From assembly GCA_028292745.1 (NCBI GenBank), contig JAQGLT010000124.1:1-64000 (forward strand): 64,000 nucleotides of DNA. Direction: 5' to 3'. This document shows positions 7,579 through 15,751 of this stretch, piece by piece (within the stretch, counting starts at the first letter, position 1; each line of letters starts with the position of its first letter). This DNA comes from Polaromonas sp. Its GTDB lineage: Bacteria; Pseudomonadota; Gammaproteobacteria; Burkholderiales; Burkholderiaceae_C. The notes under the pieces are model-generated. The model had not been told where the DNA came from. It was given only the letters and a program-made list of their open reading frames with translations, and made no database searches. Position numbers and translations under genes: made by a program.

Positions 7579-9921
7579 ATGAACACGAGATCACCCTATT
7601 TCCCTACCAAAAAGCCCACGGCGCTTGCAGCCAGTGCGCTGATTAGCGCCTTGATGCTCACCGCCTGCGGCGGTGGCGATAGCGGCGGCGGCATTGGTTT
7701 TAGCGGCGCGGGCAATACAGTTGACACCGGCATCGACAACACCATCGCCCAACCAGTGGTGAGCGCGCAAGTCAAGACTATCTTGACAGTCGAAGGCAAG
7801 CAGTTCAAGGACTCGAACGGCAACGGCCAGCTGGACAAGTACGAAGACTGGCGCCGCGCCGTCGACCAGCGGGTTGACGACTTGGTGGGCAAGATGACGC
7901 TTGAGGAAAAAGCCGGGTTGATGCTGATTAACACCCTGAACTCGGATCCGAACGGTGCAGTTCCGCAAACGGCGTTCAACTACATCAACACGCAAAAGAT
8001 GAGCCGCTTCGTCTTCCGCAATGTGGTGAGCGCCACGCCCACAGCGGGACAGGTCACCCCTGAGCAGGCGGCGAGGTTCACGAACGCCGTCCAGGCCATG
8101 AGCGAGGCCACGCGCCTGGGCATCCCGGCGGTGTTCAAGTCCAATGCCCGCAACCACTATGAGAAAGATCCGCGCTTCGGCATCAGCGAGGCCGCGGGTG
8201 CCTTCACCGAGTTCCCGAAGGAAGCCGGCCTGGCCTCGGCTTCGCTGGGCGCGGGTGACATGTCCTTGATGAAAAACTTTGCCACGGTCATGGGCGATGA
8301 GTGGAAATCCATTGGCCTGCGCGGCATGTACGGCTACATGGCCGACCTCTCGACAGAGCCGCGCTGGTACCGGGTGCACGAAACCTTCACCGAAGATGCC
8401 GACCTGAACGCTAACATCATGAAGACGCTGGTGGAAAATCTGCAGGGCTCTACCATCAAGGATGGCACCTCGGTCAATCCGAAGTCTGCGGTCGCGCTGA
8501 CCATGAAGCACTTCCCCGGTGGCGGTCCACAAGAGCAAGGTCTCGATCCGCACTACGCTCACGGCAAGAACCAGGTTTATCCAGGCGGCAATTTCGAATA
8601 TCACCTCAAGCCGTTCATGGCCGCCGTCAATGCCGGCGTGTCGTCCATCATGCCCTACTATGGTGTGCCTATCAACGTGACCTACAAGGGGGTCAAGTAC
8701 GATGAGATCGGCATGGCCTTCTCCAAGCAGATCAACACCGATCTGTTGCGTGGCCAGCTCGGCTTCAAGGGCTATGTGAACTCCGACACCGGCATCATCA
8801 ACGACCGCGCCTGGGGCCTGGAAAAGAAGACCGTTCCGGAACGCGTCGCCGCTGCCGTGAATGGCGGTACCGATACCCTGTCGGGCTTCGACATCAACAA
8901 AACCATCACGGATCTGGTGCAGGCGGGTCTGCTCACTGAAGCCCGTGTTACCGAAGCCGCGAAGCGCTTACTGAAAGAGCAGTTCCAGCTGGGATTGTTC
9001 GAAAATCCGTATGTCGATGCCACCAAGGCGGCCGGCATTGTCGGCAGCGACGCCAACCGCGTCGTGGGCATGGACATTCAACGCAAATCCATCGCGTTGC
9101 TGCAGAACCAAGATCAGGTGGCCGGCGGCAAGACCTTGCCACTGAAGCCAACCGCCAAGGTCTACACCATGGGCATTGCGACCGCCGATGCGAAGAAGTA
9201 TTTCCCCACCGTGATCAACGGGGAAACAAATGCCGCCGGAGTTGCCTTGGCCACGGATGCCATCACCGGAAACGTCGTCGGACGTCCGAGCGCTGCAGGC
9301 AACGACGTTGCCGTGATCCGGGTCGAAGTGTCCAATCCGAGGGCTGTCACGGGCACCTTCAGGAGCGACGATCCCTTGACGGGCGCAAATCCTGCCTTTA
9401 TCAATCCGCTCACGGGCAAGACCTGGGGCGCGCAAGACCGCTGCGTTGCCAAGGCTGATTACTCGGCCGTGGATGCAACCCTACCATGCCTGGACAATGG
9501 GCTGAACTTCGGCGGCTCCTTTCCGTGGGAGAACGGCATGATGTCGTTCACCGAGATGGCCGCTGCGAAGTCGTGGAAAATTTCACCGTCGCTGGCTGAC
9601 ATCAAACAGGTCATGACCGAAATTGGCGATCCGAAAAAGGTGGTTCTCAGCATCTACTTCCGCCAGCCCTACGTTCTTGACGATGCCAGCGGGCTGAAGA
9701 ATGCCGGCGCGATAATGGCCGGCTTCGGCGTGAGCAACACCGCGCTGCTGGACGTGCTGAGCGGCAAGGTGCTGGCCACCGGCGCGCCATTCAAACCGCA
9801 GGGCAAGCTGCCATTCGCCCTGGCCAACAACTCGAAGGCCATTGTCGACAACCAGCCGGACGTTCCGGGCTATCCAGAAAAGGACACCTTGTACAAGTTC
9901 GGCTTTGGTCTGACTTACTGA
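7579..9921 (+). CDS. GH3-family beta-glycosidase, probable lipoprotein
   Basis: A glycoside hydrolase family 3 enzyme of 780 residues, expected to release beta-linked sugars from oligosaccharides outside the inner membrane. ATG 7579 follows ACAGGAGACATGC and opens a lipoprotein signal with lipobox LTAC (Cys30), then a Gly/Ser-rich tether. An EF-hand-like loop DSNGNGQLDKYEDW at about residue 78 suggests calcium binding. GH3 landmarks include MTLEEKAGLM, KHFPGGG (about 311) and VNSDTGIINDRAWG (about 403), whose Asp is the likely nucleophile, in place of the usual SDW. The C-terminal domain ends in KFGFGLTY. The gene is downstream of a LacI regulator and is followed by a terminator. The substrate cannot be read from sequence. 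Confidence 0.9.
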   Translation: MNTRSPYFPTKKPTALAASALISALMLTACGGGDSGGGIGFSGAGNTVDTGIDNTIAQPVVSAQVKTILTVEGKQFKDSNGNGQLDKYEDWRRAVDQRVDDLVGKMTLEEKAGLMLINTLNSDPNGAVPQTAFNYINTQKMSRFVFRNVVSATPTAGQVTPEQAARFTNAVQAMSEATRLGIPAVFKSNARNHYEKDPRFGISEAAGAFTEFPKEAGLASASLGAGDMSLMKNFATVMGDEWKSIGLRGMYGYMADLSTEPRWYRVHETFTEDADLNANIMKTLVENLQGSTIKDGTSVNPKSAVALTMKHFPGGGPQEQGLDPHYAHGKNQVYPGGNFEYHLKPFMAAVNAGVSSIMPYYGVPINVTYKGVKYDEIGMAFSKQINTDLLRGQLGFKGYVNSDTGIINDRAWGLEKKTVPERVAAAVNGGTDTLSGFDINKTITDLVQAGLLTEARVTEAAKRLLKEQFQLGLFENPYVDATKAAGIVGSDANRVVGMDIQRKSIALLQNQDQVAGGKTLPLKPTAKVYTMGIATADAKKYFPTVINGETNAAGVALATDAITGNVVGRPSAAGNDVAVIRVEVSNPRAVTGTFRSDDPLTGANPAFINPLTGKTWGAQDRCVAKADYSAVDATLPCLDNGLNFGGSFPWENGMMSFTEMAAAKSWKISPSLADIKQVMTEIGDPKKVVLSIYFRQPYVLDDASGLKNAGAIMAGFGVSNTALLDVLSGKVLATGAPFKPQGKLPFALANNSKAIVDNQPDVPGYPEKDTLYKFGFGLTY

Positions 9922-9944
9922 GCGGTTCTTTTTGATAAAAGCAT

Positions 9945-9963
9945 GCCCGATGCCACATCGGGC
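9945..9963 (+). terminator. short hairpin after the GH3 gene
   Basis: GCCCGATG and CATCGGGC form a perfect 8-bp stem with a 3-nt loop, 23 bp after the GH3 stop. It lacks a U-tract, so it may protect the mRNA end or act together with the terminator that follows. Confidence 0.4.
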
Positions 9964-9974
9964 GTGTACCGACA

Positions 9975-10006
9975 CAAGAGCCGTCCGCAAGACGGCTCTT
10001 CTTTTT
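9975..10006 (+). terminator. Rho-independent terminator of the GH3 gene
   Basis: AAGAGCCGTC and GACGGCTCTT form a perfect 10-bp stem around CGCAA, followed by CTTTTT. This is a textbook intrinsic terminator 53 bp after the GH3 stop codon. Confidence 0.9.
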
Positions 10007-10090
10007 GGCCTGCTGTCCCAACCCATTCGTTTGACAGAGGAGTTACCCTCGTTCAAACGGCTCGCACGACGATGAAACCCGATTTTCAAT

Positions 10091-10828
10091 ATGACTTATT
10101 CAGCAACCCGTTTAATCACCTCGCTGCTTCTGACCGCGCTGGTCGCCGCGCCCTTGACCGTGCATGCGGGACTGAACGAAGGCCTGGCTGCCTATGACAA
10201 GGCGGACTACGCCACGGCCCTGAAGGAGTTGACGCCGCTGGCTGAAAAAGGAAATGCCCAAGCCCAGTACCGGCTCGGAAAAATTTTCAATCTGGGCGCG
10301 GGCTTGCCGCCCAACAAGATGGAGGCCGCCAAGTGGATCCAGATGGCTGCGCAACAGGGATTGGCCGAGGCCCAGGGGACTATGGGCTACCTGTACCTGG
10401 TAGGCGAGGGCGTGGTCCAGAACAACGAGTTGGCAGTGAAATGGACGCGCAAGGCAGCCGAGCAGGGAGATGCAACGGCGCAGTTCAACCTGAGCACGAT
10501 GCACAGCGAAAAATTCGGCATCAAGAAGAATCCGGCCGAATCGCTCAAATGGCTGCGCAAGGCGGCGGACCAGCGTCACGTCCAGGCCATGAACACCCTA
10601 GGTGCCCTCTATGAGAAAGGCCAGGCGGGGGTTAAACAAAACCCTGTGCTCGCGTACATGCTATTTGATGCTTCCGCCGAGAAAGGCGATTCGGCCGCAG
10701 CCGCCAGACAAAAAGCCCTGGAAAAAAACATGTCTGCCAGCGATATCCGGGCGGGCAAGGACCTGGCCCGCAAGTGGAAGCCAGGGACAAGCTTGACCAA
10801 AGTCCTCGCAAGCGGCGCAAGTTTTTGA
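10091..10828 (+). CDS. exported Sel1-repeat (TPR-like) protein
   Basis: A 245-residue protein with an N-terminal signal peptide (about residues 1-26, ending in LTVHAG), so it is probably periplasmic. Sel1-like repeats run from about residue 45 to 205, for example GNAQAQYRLGKIF, GLAEAQGTMGYLYLVGEG, GDATAQFNLSTM and RHVQAMNTLGALYEKG. Sel1 proteins are scaffolds for protein contacts; no enzymatic residues are expected. It lies between the GH3 gene and the remnant of a second GH3 gene, after a terminator, so it probably has its own promoter. Its role, and any link to the glycosidase, are unknown. Confidence 0.85.
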   Translation: MTYSATRLITSLLLTALVAAPLTVHAGLNEGLAAYDKADYATALKELTPLAEKGNAQAQYRLGKIFNLGAGLPPNKMEAAKWIQMAAQQGLAEAQGTMGYLYLVGEGVVQNNELAVKWTRKAAEQGDATAQFNLSTMHSEKFGIKKNPAESLKWLRKAADQRHVQAMNTLGALYEKGQAGVKQNPVLAYMLFDASAEKGDSAAAARQKALEKNMSASDIRAGKDLARKWKPGTSLTKVLASGASF

Positions 10829-10889
10829 TGCGAGGCATGAGCCGCTTTTATGAAGGGAGGCGACCGCATGGCGCAGCGCATGCCTGGCG

Positions 10890-11240
10890 GTACCGGGTCT
10901 GGTCACTGAAGCCCGATTCACTGAAGCCGCGAAGCGCCTGCTGAAAGAACAATTCCAGCTCCGCCTGTTTGAAAACCCTACCTCGATTCCGGCAAGGCTG
11001 CCGGCATCATCGGCAAGGACGCCAACCGCGCCGTGGACATGGCCATTCAACGCAAGTCCATCGCCCTACGGCAGAACCAGGACCAGGCTACTGGCGGCAA
11101 AACCCTGCCACTGAAGGCAGGCGCCCAGGTCTACTCCATGGACCTGGTCAAAGCCGATGTCGAGAAGTGCGGCGACACTGTGACCGAAGGCGAGGCTAAC
11201 AAGAATGCCAACGGCGCGACGGTGTCCGCCTTCCTGGCAA
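10890..11240 (+). pseudogene. remnant of a second GH3 glycosidase gene
   Basis: Translation of this stretch matches residues of about 450-550 of the intact GH3 protein: LVTEARFTEAAKRLLKEQFQ against LLTEARVTEAAKRLLKEQFQ, then DANRAVDMAIQRKSIALRQN against DANRVVGMDIQRKSIALLQN. A one-base loss near 10978 breaks the frame between ENP and YLDSGKAAG. Both ends of the gene are missing. The divergence suggests an old paralogue rather than a recent tandem copy. The 492 bp from 10829 to 11320 hold nothing else I can support. Confidence 0.85.
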
Positions 11241-11320
11241 GGCGGGTGGGGGGGTGGGGTTGGCTTCAGGGGTTGAAGTCCTGCCCACAGTCGCGTGAAT
11301 GCTGAGCGCTGTCAGACAAC

Positions 11321-14300
11321 TCAAGGTGTTCCAGCCAGCAGCGCCGCGTTCCCGCCCGCCGCTGTGGTGTTCACCGTCACCGTCTGCTCGGCGCAGAAGC
11401 GGTACAGGTAATGCGGCCCGCCGGCTTTGGGCCCGGTGCCCGACAGGCCTTCGCCGCCGAAGGGCTGCACGCCGACCACCGCGCCGATCATGTTGCGGTT
11501 GACGTAGATGTTGCCGACATGCGCGGCATTGGCCAGCGCCTGCGCGCGCGAGTCGATGCGGGTCTGCAGGCCCAGCGTCAGGCCGTAGCCCAGGGCGTTG
11601 ATCTGCGCGATGACCGCCTGCGGCGTCTTCAGCTCGCCGCTGCCCCAGCGGATGATCTGCAGCACCGGGCCGAAAATCTCGTCCTTCACCTCTTCCAGCG
11701 AACCGACCTCGAACGCAGCCGGAAAAATGCCGTTTGCTATTTTTTTCATAGCTGACTCCGCTTGCCCATCCTGCGCCAGAAGCACTTTTGATGATGAATT
11801 GAGCCGCTGCAGGTGCTGCTGGATGCCGCCGAAGGCTTCGGCGTCGATCACCGGCCCGACATCGGTGGCCAGGTCAGCCGGATCGCCCAGCACCAGTTCC
11901 CGGGCCGCGCCCCGGATCATCTCGATCACGCCGTCGGCAATGCCCTCATGCACGCATAGCAGCCGCAGGGCCGAGCAGCGCTGGCCGGCCGAGCGAAAAG
12001 CGCTCTGCACCACCGCATCCACCACCTGCTCGGGCAGCGCGGTGCTGTCCACCAGCATCGCATTGATACCGCCGGTCTCGGCGATCAGCGGGGTGATCGG
12101 GCCGTCTTTTGCCGCCAGCGCCCGGTTGATGAGCCGCGCCACCGGCGTCGAGCCGGTGAACACCACGCCCGCCACGCCGGGCGCTGCCACCAGCGCCGCG
12201 CCCACGGTCTCGCCAGGGCCGTGCAGCAGCTGCAGGGCGCCTTCGGGCACGCCGGCCTGGTGCAGCAATTTCACCGCTTCCCAGGCCACGCCAGGCGTCT
12301 GCTCGGCCGGCTTGGCGATGACGCCGTTGCCGGTTGCCAGCGCGGCCGCGACCTGGCCGGTGAAAATTGCCAGCGGGAAGTTCCACGGGCTGATGCAGAC
12401 CCAGACGCCGCGCGCGGTCAGGCGCAACTCGTTGGTTTCGCCGGTGGGGCCGGGCAGCGCCACCGGCTGCATGATGCGCTCGGCTTCGTTGGCGTAGTAG
12501 CGCAGGAAGTCCACCGCCTCGCGCACTTCCGACACCGCATCACCCCAGGTCTTGAAGGCTTCCTTCACCAGCAACGCGCAGAACCTGGGCATCTGCTGCT
12601 GCAGCGCATCGGCGGCCTGGCGCAGGATGGCGGCACGCTCGGCCACCGGCATTTTGCTCCATTTTTGATAGCTGCTTCCGCAGGCAGATACTGCGCTGGA
12701 GGCCGATTTGGCATCAAACTCAGCAATCTGCGGCACCTGCAGCGTCTGGTAGGCGGCCAGCAGCGGGGCGCGCATGCTTTCGACTGTCAGGTCCAGCCCC
12801 AGGCTGTTGGCGCGGCCTGGGCCGTAGAGCACTGGCGGCAGCGGCAGCGACGATTCGGGCGCCAAACGCAGCGGCGAGGTCAAGAGCGCGTCCATGCCGA
12901 CCGACTCGTCGGCCAGCTGGTGCACGAAGGACGAATTGGCACCGTTCTCCAGCAGCCGGCGCACCAGGTAGGCCAGCAAATCGCGGTGCGCGCCAACCGG
13001 GGCATAGACGCGGCAGCTGATCTGCGGGTTCTTCAGCACCTCGCGGAAGATGCCCTCCCCCATGCCGTGCAGGCGTTGCAGCTCAAAAGCAACTGGAGCC
13101 CCCACGCTCGTCACTGCGTGTACGTCGCTGCCCCCCGAGGGGGCCGTGCTTGCTTGGGGCGGCCTGGCGCGGCGCACGCTGCCATGCGCAGCCATCTGGA
13201 TGATCGCGGCAATCGTGCCGGCGTTGTGGCCGGCGAACTGCGGATAGACCGCGTCCGGCGCGGCCAGCAGCGCCTGGGCGCAGGCCAGGTAGGACACGTC
13301 GGTATGGTGCTTGTGGGTGAACACCGGGTAGTGCGGCAGCCCCATTTCCTGCGCCCGCTTGATCTCCGAATCCCAGTAGGCGCCCTTGACCAGACGGCAC
13401 ATCAGCCGCAGCTTGTAGTTGCGGCCGATGCCGATGACATGTGCGATCAGCTCCAGCGAGCGCGTCTGGTAGGCCTGCATCGCCAGGCCGAAACCCCGCC
13501 AGCCCGGAAACTGCGCGGCCACCTTGGCGGCCAGCGCCTCGAACACATCGAGCGACAGCTCCAGCCGGTCCACCTCCTCGGCATCAATGGTCAGGTTGAT
13601 GTTGGCCCGCGCCGCCAGCTCGCACAAAGCCCAGACGCGCGGCACAAGCTCGGCCATGACGCGTTCGCGCTGGGCGTCCTCGTAGCGCGGATGCAGGGCG
13701 CTGAGCTTGATCGAAATACCGTCATTTTGCTCGCAGGCGCAATCACTGCTTGTACTGGTAGCTATTGATTCAATAGCATCGACATAGCTGGCCAGGTAGC
13801 GCTGGGCATCGCGCTCGGTGCGGGCGCCCTCGCCCAGCATGTCGTAGCTGAAGCGCAGGTTTTTGACTTTGCGGCGTGCCGCGTCGGCTTCCTTCATGCC
13901 TTCGGCAATCGTCTGGCCCAGCACAAACTGCCGGCCCAGCAGCTGCACCGCCCGCAGCGTGGCGGCCACGACGGTACGGGCGCCGAGCTTGCCCATCAGG
14001 CCAGGTTCGCCGAACTGGCCGGATTCGGGCAGGAAGCGCTTGGACAGGCCAATCGCCGAGCTGGAGAGCCGGGCCATCATGCCGTCGCCGGCGCCCTCGA
14101 AGTCGGCCCGGCCAAGCTGGTCGGCGGTCAGGGCTATCGCGGTTTCGGCATCGGGCACCCGCAGCAGCGCCTCGGCCAGCCGCATCAGGGCCAGGCCTTC
14201 GGCGCTGGAGATCGGGTACTCCTTGAGCAGGCTTTCCATCGCCCAGAACGGCGGCGGGCTCTGGCGCACCGCCTGCACCCACGGCTGGGCCATTTGGGCG

Positions 14301-14401
14301 GCGGCAGCCCAGTCGAGCACGCCAGCCAGGCGCCCGGGGTGGCTGGCGACGACATCGGCTTCAGGGCGGTAGGGGAAGGGCAGGCGTGCAGAGGCGGACA
14401 T
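11321..14401 (-). CDS. putA: PutA: proline dehydrogenase / P5C dehydrogenase
   Basis: A bifunctional enzyme that oxidises proline to glutamate through pyrroline-5-carboxylate. ATG 14401 (MSASARLPFPYRPEA) gives 1026 residues. The FAD-dependent proline dehydrogenase half includes RLVKGAYWDSEIKRAQ, FAGHNAGTIAAI and QRLHGMGEG. The aldehyde dehydrogenase half includes ISPWNFPLAIF, AETGGINAM (catalytic Glu) and SAGQRCSALR (catalytic Cys). The N-terminal ribbon-helix-helix DNA-binding domain of E. coli PutA is absent, in keeping with a divergent Lrp-type regulator. Four extra segments appear to be translated dispersed repeats: about SIATSTSSDCACEQNDG, HGSVRRARPPQASTAP and following, AKSASSAVSACGSSYQK, and NSSSKVLLAQDGQAESAM. 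Confidence 0.95.
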   Translation of the reverse strand: MSASARLPFPYRPEADVVASHPGRLAGVLDWAAAAQMAQPWVQAVRQSPPPFWAMESLLKEYPISSAEGLALMRLAEALLRVPDAETAIALTADQLGRADFEGAGDGMMARLSSSAIGLSKRFLPESGQFGEPGLMGKLGARTVVAATLRAVQLLGRQFVLGQTIAEGMKEADAARRKVKNLRFSYDMLGEGARTERDAQRYLASYVDAIESIATSTSSDCACEQNDGISIKLSALHPRYEDAQRERVMAELVPRVWALCELAARANINLTIDAEEVDRLELSLDVFEALAAKVAAQFPGWRGFGLAMQAYQTRSLELIAHVIGIGRNYKLRLMCRLVKGAYWDSEIKRAQEMGLPHYPVFTHKHHTDVSYLACAQALLAAPDAVYPQFAGHNAGTIAAIIQMAAHGSVRRARPPQASTAPSGGSDVHAVTSVGAPVAFELQRLHGMGEGIFREVLKNPQISCRVYAPVGAHRDLLAYLVRRLLENGANSSFVHQLADESVGMDALLTSPLRLAPESSLPLPPVLYGPGRANSLGLDLTVESMRAPLLAAYQTLQVPQIAEFDAKSASSAVSACGSSYQKWSKMPVAERAAILRQAADALQQQMPRFCALLVKEAFKTWGDAVSEVREAVDFLRYYANEAERIMQPVALPGPTGETNELRLTARGVWVCISPWNFPLAIFTGQVAAALATGNGVIAKPAEQTPGVAWEAVKLLHQAGVPEGALQLLHGPGETVGAALVAAPGVAGVVFTGSTPVARLINRALAAKDGPITPLIAETGGINAMLVDSTALPEQVVDAVVQSAFRSAGQRCSALRLLCVHEGIADGVIEMIRGAARELVLGDPADLATDVGPVIDAEAFGGIQQHLQRLNSSSKVLLAQDGQAESAMKKIANGIFPAAFEVGSLEEVKDEIFGPVLQIIRWGSGELKTPQAVIAQINALGYGLTLGLQTRIDSRAQALANAAHVGNIYVNRNMIGAVVGVQPFGGEGLSGTGPKAGGPHYLYRFCAEQTVTVNTTAAGGNAALLAGTP
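11732..11790 (+). repeat. ATAGC-type dispersed repeat inside putA
   Basis: TTTGCTATTTTTTTCATAGC, then TGACTCCGC, a spacer, TGCGCCAGAAG and CACTTTTG. It shares the GCTAT...ATAGCTG head and the CGC/GCG stem with six other copies in this window. It is translated in the minus frame as part of putA without a stop. Confidence 0.75.
12661..12710 (+). repeat. ATAGC-type dispersed repeat inside putA (fullest copy)
   Basis: It reads TTTTTGATAGCTGCTTCCGC, AGGCAGATACT, then GCGCTGGAGGCCGATTTGG. This is the copy nearest to the comamonad repeat I recall, a GATAGCTGCTTGCGC head with a GCGCTGGAGGCC tail. It adds about 17 residues to PutA between its two enzyme halves. Confidence 0.8.
13097..13173 (+). repeat. 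GC-rich dispersed repeat inside putA
   Basis: It starts AGCCCCCACGCTCGTCACTG, continues CGCTGCCCCCCGAGGGGGCC and ends GGGGCGGCCTGGCGCGGC. The same core occurs at 16801, 49068, 55120 and 61764. Read in the putA frame it adds about 27 residues within the proline dehydrogenase barrel, just before QRLHGMGEG. Confidence 0.8.
13724..13777 (-). repeat. ATAGC-type dispersed repeat inside putA (reverse copy)
   Basis: On the plus strand it reads ATTTTGCTCGCAGGCGCAAT, CACTGCTTGTACTGGTAGC, then TATTGATTCAATAGC. The GCTAT/ATAGC stem and the GCGC block identify it as the same family in the opposite orientation. It adds about 18 residues to PutA. Confidence 0.6.
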
Positions 14402-14449
14402 TGGCAATTCCCGGGGCAAGTTGGATTCAGGCCTATATTGCGTGCACAG

Positions 14450-14477
14450 CACTAAAATTTATCACTGATTTTTAGTG
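14450..14477. promoter_or_regulatory. candidate Lrp-type operator between putA and its regulator
   Basis: CACTAAAA and TTTTAGTG form a perfect 8-bp inverted repeat separated by 12 bp of AT-rich DNA. It is centred in the gap between the divergent putA and Lrp-family genes, where a regulator of both would bind. Confidence 0.55.
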
Positions 14478-14501
14478 AATCAATCGAATAATCCACTACC
14501 A

Positions 14502-14981
14502 ATGAACCCAGACGCGCCCCAGCTTGACCGCATCGACCTGAAAATCCTGAATGTTCTGCAGCACGACGGCCGCACCTCCAACCTCAGGCTGGCCGACAGC
14601 GTCGCCCTGTCGCCGACCGCTGTGCTGGCGCGGGTGCAGCGCTTGACGCGGGACGGCTTCATCCTGGGCTACGAGGCGCGCCTGGACCCGTCCAAACTCG
14701 GCGCCGGCATGATGGTGTTTGTCGAAGTGCTGCTGGACCGCACCACGCCCAATGTGTTCGAAGCCTTCAAGGCGGCGGTGCAGGTGTACCCGGAAATCAT
14801 GGAATGCCACATGGTGGCCGGCGGCTTCGACTACCTCCTCAAGACCCGCATGGCCGACATGGCGGCCTACCGCGCCTTTGCCGGCACGGTGCTGTGGCAG
14901 CTGCCCGGCGTGCGGGAAACGCGGACGTACGCCGTGATGGAAGAGGTGAAGAACACCACCCGGCTGGCGCTGGGGGTGTGA
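14502..14981 (+). CDS. putR: Lrp/AsnC-family regulator, probable proline-responsive PutR
   Basis: A 159-residue Lrp-family regulator. The winged helix-turn-helix (LDRIDLKILNVLQHDGRTSN, SPTAVLARVQRL) is followed by a RAM-type effector domain (about 65-150) with the usual ETRTYAVMEEVK end. ATG 14502 (MNPDAPQLDRID) is preferred because homologues start here; a GTG at 14475 would add nine residues and overlap the putative operator. It is divergent from putA, which lacks its own DNA-binding domain, so control of putA by proline is the natural inference, as for PutR/BkdR-type activators. It ends exactly where the convergent YggS-like gene ends. Confidence 0.88.
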   Translation: MNPDAPQLDRIDLKILNVLQHDGRTSNLRLADSVALSPTAVLARVQRLTRDGFILGYEARLDPSKLGAGMMVFVEVLLDRTTPNVFEAFKAAVQVYPEIMECHMVAGGFDYLLKTRMADMAAYRAFAGTVLWQLPGVRETRTYAVMEEVKNTTRLALGV

Positions 14982-15707
14982 TCAGCGGCTGCCGAAAATC
15001 GCCCGCCCGACCCGCACCATCGTGCTGCCGGCATGGATGGCCGCTTCCAGGTCTTCGGTCATGCCCATCGACAGCGTGTCCATCGGCACAGGCAATGCGC
15101 CCGACGCATTTATCTCGTCAAACAGGGCCCTAGCCCTTGCGTGGACTGCGCAAGCAGCTACAAAATCAGGAGCAGGCTCGGGAATGGACATGAGGCCGCG
15201 CAGCACCAGCCGCGGCAGCTGCGCGACCTGCCGGGCGAGCGCCGCAAGGTCTTGCGGCGCCACGCCCGACTTGTTCGCGCCGCCGTCGATGTTGACCTGC
15301 AGGCAGACCTGCAGCGGCGCCAGATCGGGCGGACGCTGCTCGCTCAGCCGCTGGGCGATCTTCAGCCGGTCTACCGACTGCACCCAGTCGAAATGCGCGG
15401 CCACCAGCCGCGTCTTGTTGCTCTGGACCGGACCGATGCAGTGCCACTGCAGCGCCGGCGCCACCAGGCCGCCGCGGGCGGCTTCCTCCTGCAGGCAGCG
15501 CATCGCCTGGATCTTTTCAACCCCCTCGGCGATGTAGTTTTCACCAAACGCATGTTGCCCTGCTGCAACGGCCTGGGCCACCGAACCGGCCCCGAAGGTC
15601 TTGGAAACGGCCAGCAGCCGAACGCTGGCGGGGTTGCGGCCGACCGCGAGGCAGGCTGCGTGAATTCGGTCACGAACAAGAGAAAGTTGGGGTGCAATCA
15701 TGGTCAT
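14982..15707 (-). CDS. yggS: YggS/PROSC-family PLP homeostasis protein
   Basis: A 241-residue PLP-binding protein of the YggS family, which keeps pyridoxal phosphate available and balances amino/keto acids without a known catalytic role. Family marks are LLAVSKTF (PLP lysine), HAFGENYIAEG, WHCIGPVQSNK, QVNIDGGANKSGV, LMSIPEPAP, LSMGMTEDLEAAI and MVRVGRAIFG. Start may be ATG 15707 or ATG 15701. The stretch FVAACAVHARARA after LMSIPEPAP is encoded by a dispersed repeat (15125-15166), replacing a region that normally varies in length. It is divergent from pilT; a yggS-pilT neighbourhood is common in proteobacteria. Confidence 0.93.
   Translation of the reverse strand: MTMIAPQLSLVRDRIHAACLAVGRNPASVRLLAVSKTFGAGSVAQAVAAGQHAFGENYIAEGVEKIQAMRCLQEEAARGGLVAPALQWHCIGPVQSNKTRLVAAHFDWVQSVDRLKIAQRLSEQRPPDLAPLQVCLQVNIDGGANKSGVAPQDLAALARQVAQLPRLVLRGLMSIPEPAPDFVAACAVHARARALFDEINASGALPVPMDTLSMGMTEDLEAAIHAGSTMVRVGRAIFGSR
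15125..15166 (-). repeat. ATAGC-type dispersed repeat inside yggS
   Basis: GGGCCCTAGCCCTTGCGTGG then ACTGCGCAAGCAGCTACAAAAT. The GCGCAAGCAGCTA block is the exact complement of the TAGCTGCTTGCGC head of the family. It is translated within yggS. Confidence 0.7.
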
Positions 15708-15751
15708 AATCCGACTGTAAACTTTGATTCAATTTGCAAGGATTCGTCGCC

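Noticed and set aside
12221-13768. Long plus-strand open frame opposite putA
   Set aside because: Antisense of putA in a frame favoured by GC-rich codons; no recognisable protein.
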